From: Jiulongibacter sp024742395
Lineage (GTDB): Bacteria > Bacteroidota > Bacteroidia > Cytophagales > Spirosomataceae
Direction of reading: 5' to 3'
NCBI GenBank assembly: GCA_965249455.1
Contig: OZ252236.1
Coordinates: 2,604,001-2,668,000, forward strand
Length of the DNA stretch: 64,000 bases
Every line of letters starts with the position of its first letter. The stretch's first letter is position 1. The translations under genes were made by a program, and so were the position numbers. The notes under the pieces are model-generated. The model saw nothing but the letters and a program-made list of their open reading frames with translations. It did not search any database and was not told where the DNA came from. This document shows, piece after piece, positions 61,824 through 64,000 of this stretch.

Positions 61824-63098
61824 TTAATTGTTTATCTGAACGTGACCTTTATTAAGCGTAGCCAGTATTTTTCCTTTGAGGGTTCTGCCTAGAAAAGGAG
61901 AGTTTTTTGATTTAGACACCAGGTTATTCGCATCATATGATGTCTCTGCACCCAGATCAAAAACTGTTACAGTGGCCATTTCGTTGATTCCAATTTCCGG
62001 AATATCTTCTTTTAGCAATTTTCTAGGATTTTCAGCGAATAAGGCTACCAGTTTTTCCGGGTTTTCTATACCGTGAGTAAAAGCGGCTGAAAAGGCAGTT
62101 TGTAAACCTATGACGCCAAATTCGGCGAGATCAAATTCCAGGTTCTTATGTTCAGCATCTAAAGGATTATGATCAGAGACGATAGCGTCAATTGTTCCAT
62201 CTTCTAATCCTTTGAGTAGGGCCCTTACATCTTTTGAACTACGGAATGGAGGCGAAACTTTAAGGTGCGTATCAAAACTGGTTAGATCTTCATCTGTAAA
62301 GGCCAGTTGGTGAGCTGTTACATCACAACTAACCGGCAGTCCTTTAGCCTTGGCTTTTCTAATTAAACTAACAGCCGAGGCTGTAGAAATACATGAAAAA
62401 TGAAGGAGCGGAGTCTCTGAATTAAGATCAGCGTATTCCAATAGTTTTAAATCACGCATTACCATGATTTCTTCGGCTTCTGATGGAATTCCCTTAGTGC
62501 CCATTCTGGTACTCGTAATTCCTTCATGCATTTGACCAAAAACAGCCAAAGCGGGTTCTTCAGGCCTGTTCATTAATAATGCTCTCTTCGGATACAGGTA
62601 TTGCAAGCTTTTGTATAAAATGTCTGCATTCCATATAGGTTTATGACCATCTGTAAACGCCAAGGCTCCTGCTTCATGAAGGTCCCACATCTCGGTGAAG
62701 CTTTCTCCCTTATTTTCTAACGTAACTGCACCTGCCGGATGTAAAGAAGTTAAAGACGTTTTAGAGAAATTTTTGAAGTAGTTTACTAATCCTTTGGTTT
62801 GAATCACAGGATCGGTATTGGGCATTATCAAGAGATCAGTATAGCCTCCTTTCGCTGCAGCCAAACTAAGACTTTCTAAGGTCTCCATGGCCTCTTGACC
62901 AGGTTCTTTAGAGAATGATCTAAGGTCAAAAAAACCTGCTGATAAGAAGACATCCTTTCCTGAAATTACCTGATCAGCTTCTTCAGTTATTTTTCCGATT
63001 TCTTTTATCAGACCATCTACAATTAAAACGTCTCTCACTTTGTTATGGTGAGCAGAAGGGGTGTTGAGTATTCTGGCTTTTTTAATTAAAACCTTCAT
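61824..63098 (-). CDS. Dihydroorotase-family protein lacking most metal ligands
   Basis: A 424-residue amidohydrolase-fold protein aligned with class I dihydroorotases: N-terminal VLIKKARILN, MPNTDP (93-97), and VSDHNPLD near 308. The ligands are mostly missing. The DxHxH motif reads D58-L-R60-S-F62, the H-x-E-D equivalent reads MNRPEE, and the later His positions are C236 and Q264; only D309 remains. Close Bacteroidota homologues are usually annotated pyrC and, from memory, also have an altered first motif. It may be a catalytically inactive or structural subunit in pyrimidine synthesis. It starts the operon with DUF4199, gldF and phzF. Confidence 0.8.
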   Translation of the reverse strand: MKVLIKKARILNTPSAHHNKVRDVLIVDGLIKEIGKITEEADQVISGKDVFLSAGFFDLRSFSKEPGQEAMETLESLSLAAAKGGYTDLLIMPNTDPVIQTKGLVNYFKNFSKTSLTSLHPAGAVTLENKGESFTEMWDLHEAGALAFTDGHKPIWNADILYKSLQYLYPKRALLMNRPEEPALAVFGQMHEGITSTRMGTKGIPSEAEEIMVMRDLKLLEYADLNSETPLLHFSCISTASAVSLIRKAKAKGLPVSCDVTAHQLAFTDEDLTSFDTHLKVSPPFRSSKDVRALLKGLEDGTIDAIVSDHNPLDAEHKNLEFDLAEFGVIGLQTAFSAAFTHGIENPEKLVALFAENPRKLLKEDIPEIGINEMATVTVFDLGAETSYDANNLVSKSKNSPFLGRTLKGKILATLNKGHVQINN

Positions 63099-63106
63099 CT
63101 GTATTC

Positions 63107-63130
63107 AAAAAAAAAGCCCATCAGGGCTTT
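63107..63130 (-). terminator. Terminator of gcvH
   Basis: AAAGCCC (63113-63119) pairs with GGGCTTT (63124-63130) around an ATCA loop. The A-run from 63107 is a T-run in the minus-strand RNA. Confidence 0.82.
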
Positions 63131-63136
63131 CAATAA

Positions 63137-63520
63137 TTATTGACCAATTTGTTTTTTGTAGGACTCGCTATCCAGCAAACCATCTAAATCGCTAATGTCA
63201 TTTACCTCCATCTTTACTATCCATCCTTCGTCATAAGGATCAGCATTTACTTTCTCCGGCTCATCATTTAAAAGCTCATTGAATTCCAAGATCTTTCCAC
63301 TTACCGGAAGAAATAAATCTGACACCGTTTTAACGGCCTCAATAGTGCCGAAAACTTCGTCAGCTTCCAGTTCTTCATCTACTGTTTCTACTTCAATGAA
63401 AACTATGTCACCTAACTCGCTTTGAGCAAATTCAGTAATGCCAACTAATGCTGTATTACCCTCAATTATTTTTACCCATTCGTGTTCTTTAGTGTATTTA
63501 AGCTCGGAAGGAAATTCCAT
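63137..63520 (-). CDS. gcvH: Glycine cleavage system H protein
   Basis: A 127-residue lipoyl carrier of the glycine cleavage complex. The core is KYTKEHEWVKIIEG, then GITEFAQSELGDIVFIEV and the lipoylation motif with K64 in GTIEAVKTVSDL, ending YDEGWIVKMEV. Length and motifs are complete. The other subunits (P, T, L) are not in the window. It follows the 3' end of sprA on the same strand, an order known from other Bacteroidota, with about 67 bp between them and its own terminator. Confidence 0.97.
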   Translation of the reverse strand: MEFPSELKYTKEHEWVKIIEGNTALVGITEFAQSELGDIVFIEVETVDEELEADEVFGTIEAVKTVSDLFLPVSGKILEFNELLNDEPEKVNADPYDEGWIVKMEVNDISDLDGLLDSESYKKQIGQ

Positions 63521-63587
63521 ATCGTGTTATCGTTTTTTCTTTGGTGCCGCAATTTACGCCAATTCTTAATTGTAGCAAAGGTTTTAA

Positions 63588-64000
63588 TTAATCGGCTAAA
63601 TTAAACTTCATATTGATACCTCCCACCGTTCGTTTGGTCTCGTAAGAAAGTGAGGTGAACGGGGTATTAACAAAACGTTCTATATAGAAACCAAGATTTA
63701 GCTTTTTGTTAAACTGGTATTGAATCTGTGGCTTAATTTGGAGATTATAATTCCCTTGAATTGGTACAGCGTCACCATCTAGTCTTCTTTGTAGAGCTGT
63801 AATATCCCTTAAGGTAACATCAAAACGGAAATTCAGATCGTTGGTTAATACCACATTGTTCCCATCTCTTCCTTTGAACGGAAGTTTAATATTGTTCTTT
63901 CTAAGGCCTATTCCAAAGACAAAGTCGTTTGAGTTATATTCCGCTACCTGAGAGTTCGATAGGTTTAAAGCAGCTCTTCTTTCTTTATTATATTCTATTC
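63588..64000 (-). CDS. sprA: C-terminal end of SprA/Sov, T9SS translocon (partial)
   Basis: The frame is open from the right window edge to a TAA at 63588-63590, about 137 residues, so the start lies beyond the window. The sequence includes KERRAALNLSNSQVAEY, NDFVFGIGLRKNNIKLPFKG, then NDLNFRFDVTLRDITALQRR and TSLSYETKRTVGGINMKFNLAD. These barrel strands match the C-terminus of SprA, the giant outer-membrane channel through which T9SS cargo leaves. The adjacent gcvH fits the known sprA-gcvH order. Only the last strands are visible, so integrity of the whole gene cannot be judged. Confidence 0.85.
   Translation of the reverse strand, partial: IEYNKERRAALNLSNSQVAEYNSNDFVFGIGLRKNNIKLPFKGRDGNNVVLTNDLNFRFDVTLRDITALQRRLDGDAVPIQGNYNLQIKPQIQYQFNKKLNLGFYIERFVNTPFTSLSYETKRTVGGINMKFNLAD

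Noticed and set aside
1..64000. tRNA, rRNA, CRISPR array, defence island or prophage
   Set aside because: No sequence resembling these was found by reading; apart from one IS3 element the window is chromosomal housekeeping and envelope genes.

Overview
The window is chromosomal DNA of a Bacteroidota bacterium, most likely of the Cytophagales. The signs are a SusC/SusD pair, type IX secretion (T9SS) components (a DUF5103 Plug protein and the C-terminal end of SprA), two secreted proteins with T9SS type A sorting domains, a GldF homologue, a LytS/LytTR pair, and recurrent promoter -7 elements of the Bacteroidota form TAnnTTTG instead of sigma-70 boxes. It is AT-rich and gene-dense. I saw no rRNA, tRNA, CRISPR array or prophage. 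I cannot name the genus.

Layout. Positions 1-5.8 kb hold a small glycan locus: a secreted SGNH/sialate-O-acetylesterase-like T9SS cargo, a sodium:solute symporter and a GH1 beta-glucosidase. From 5.8 to 10.4 kb come an exported SGNH lipase-like protein, kynureninase and MsrA (one operon), then a DUF2911 protein and a Tat-exported Gfo/Idh/MocA oxidoreductase. From 10.4 to 16.4 kb are an SRPBCC protein divergent from an AraC regulator, two MFS transporters, a polysaccharide deacetylase and proC. At 16.4-17.6 kb a small lipoprotein gene lies between two diverged direct repeats of about 165 bp; these fill the only two gene-free stretches longer than 300 bp. From 17.6 to 25.8 kb are GNAT, alaS, an LRR protein, MerR, dprA, a coiled-coil protein and a THUMP-like methyltransferase. 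From 25.9 to 28.5 kb a small acidic exported protein is followed by a SulP transporter and beta-carbonic anhydrase, plausibly a bicarbonate uptake pair. From 28.7 to 37.9 kb are a LytTR response regulator with its TPR histidine kinase, then pyrG followed 5 bp later by a large T9SS cargo and a ceramidase-like protein.

From 38 to 46.2 kb lies what I recall as a common Bacteroidota housekeeping block, miaB, sigma-54 activator, lptE, hypothetical, secG, groES and groEL. Here it is split by a small membrane-protein gene and a complete IS3-family element (40621-42007, 25-bp inverted repeats, 3-bp target duplication CAG, A_AAA_AAC frameshift site). The element landed between the small gene and its terminator. 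From 46.4 to 54.3 kb are an orphan SusC/SusD pair, an ABC-F ATPase and the T9SS Plug protein. From 54.3 to 64 kb the minus strand carries an MMPL/RND exporter, ispD-yjjX, queA, then a dihydroorotase-family protein lacking most metal ligands, two DUF4199 membrane proteins, gldF and a PhzF-like isomerase, and finally gcvH and the 3' end of sprA, which runs off the window.

The secretion theme is consistent: Plug and SprA belong to the outer-membrane T9SS translocon, and the two sorting-domain proteins are candidate cargo. I found no clear new defence or mobile system. The points most worth checking are the repeat-flanked lipoprotein gene, the metal-ligand-poor dihydroorotase homologue in the gldF cluster, the ceramidase-like protein with an altered active-site motif, the ispD promoter buried in the queA terminator, and three convergent gene pairs that share stop-codon bases.
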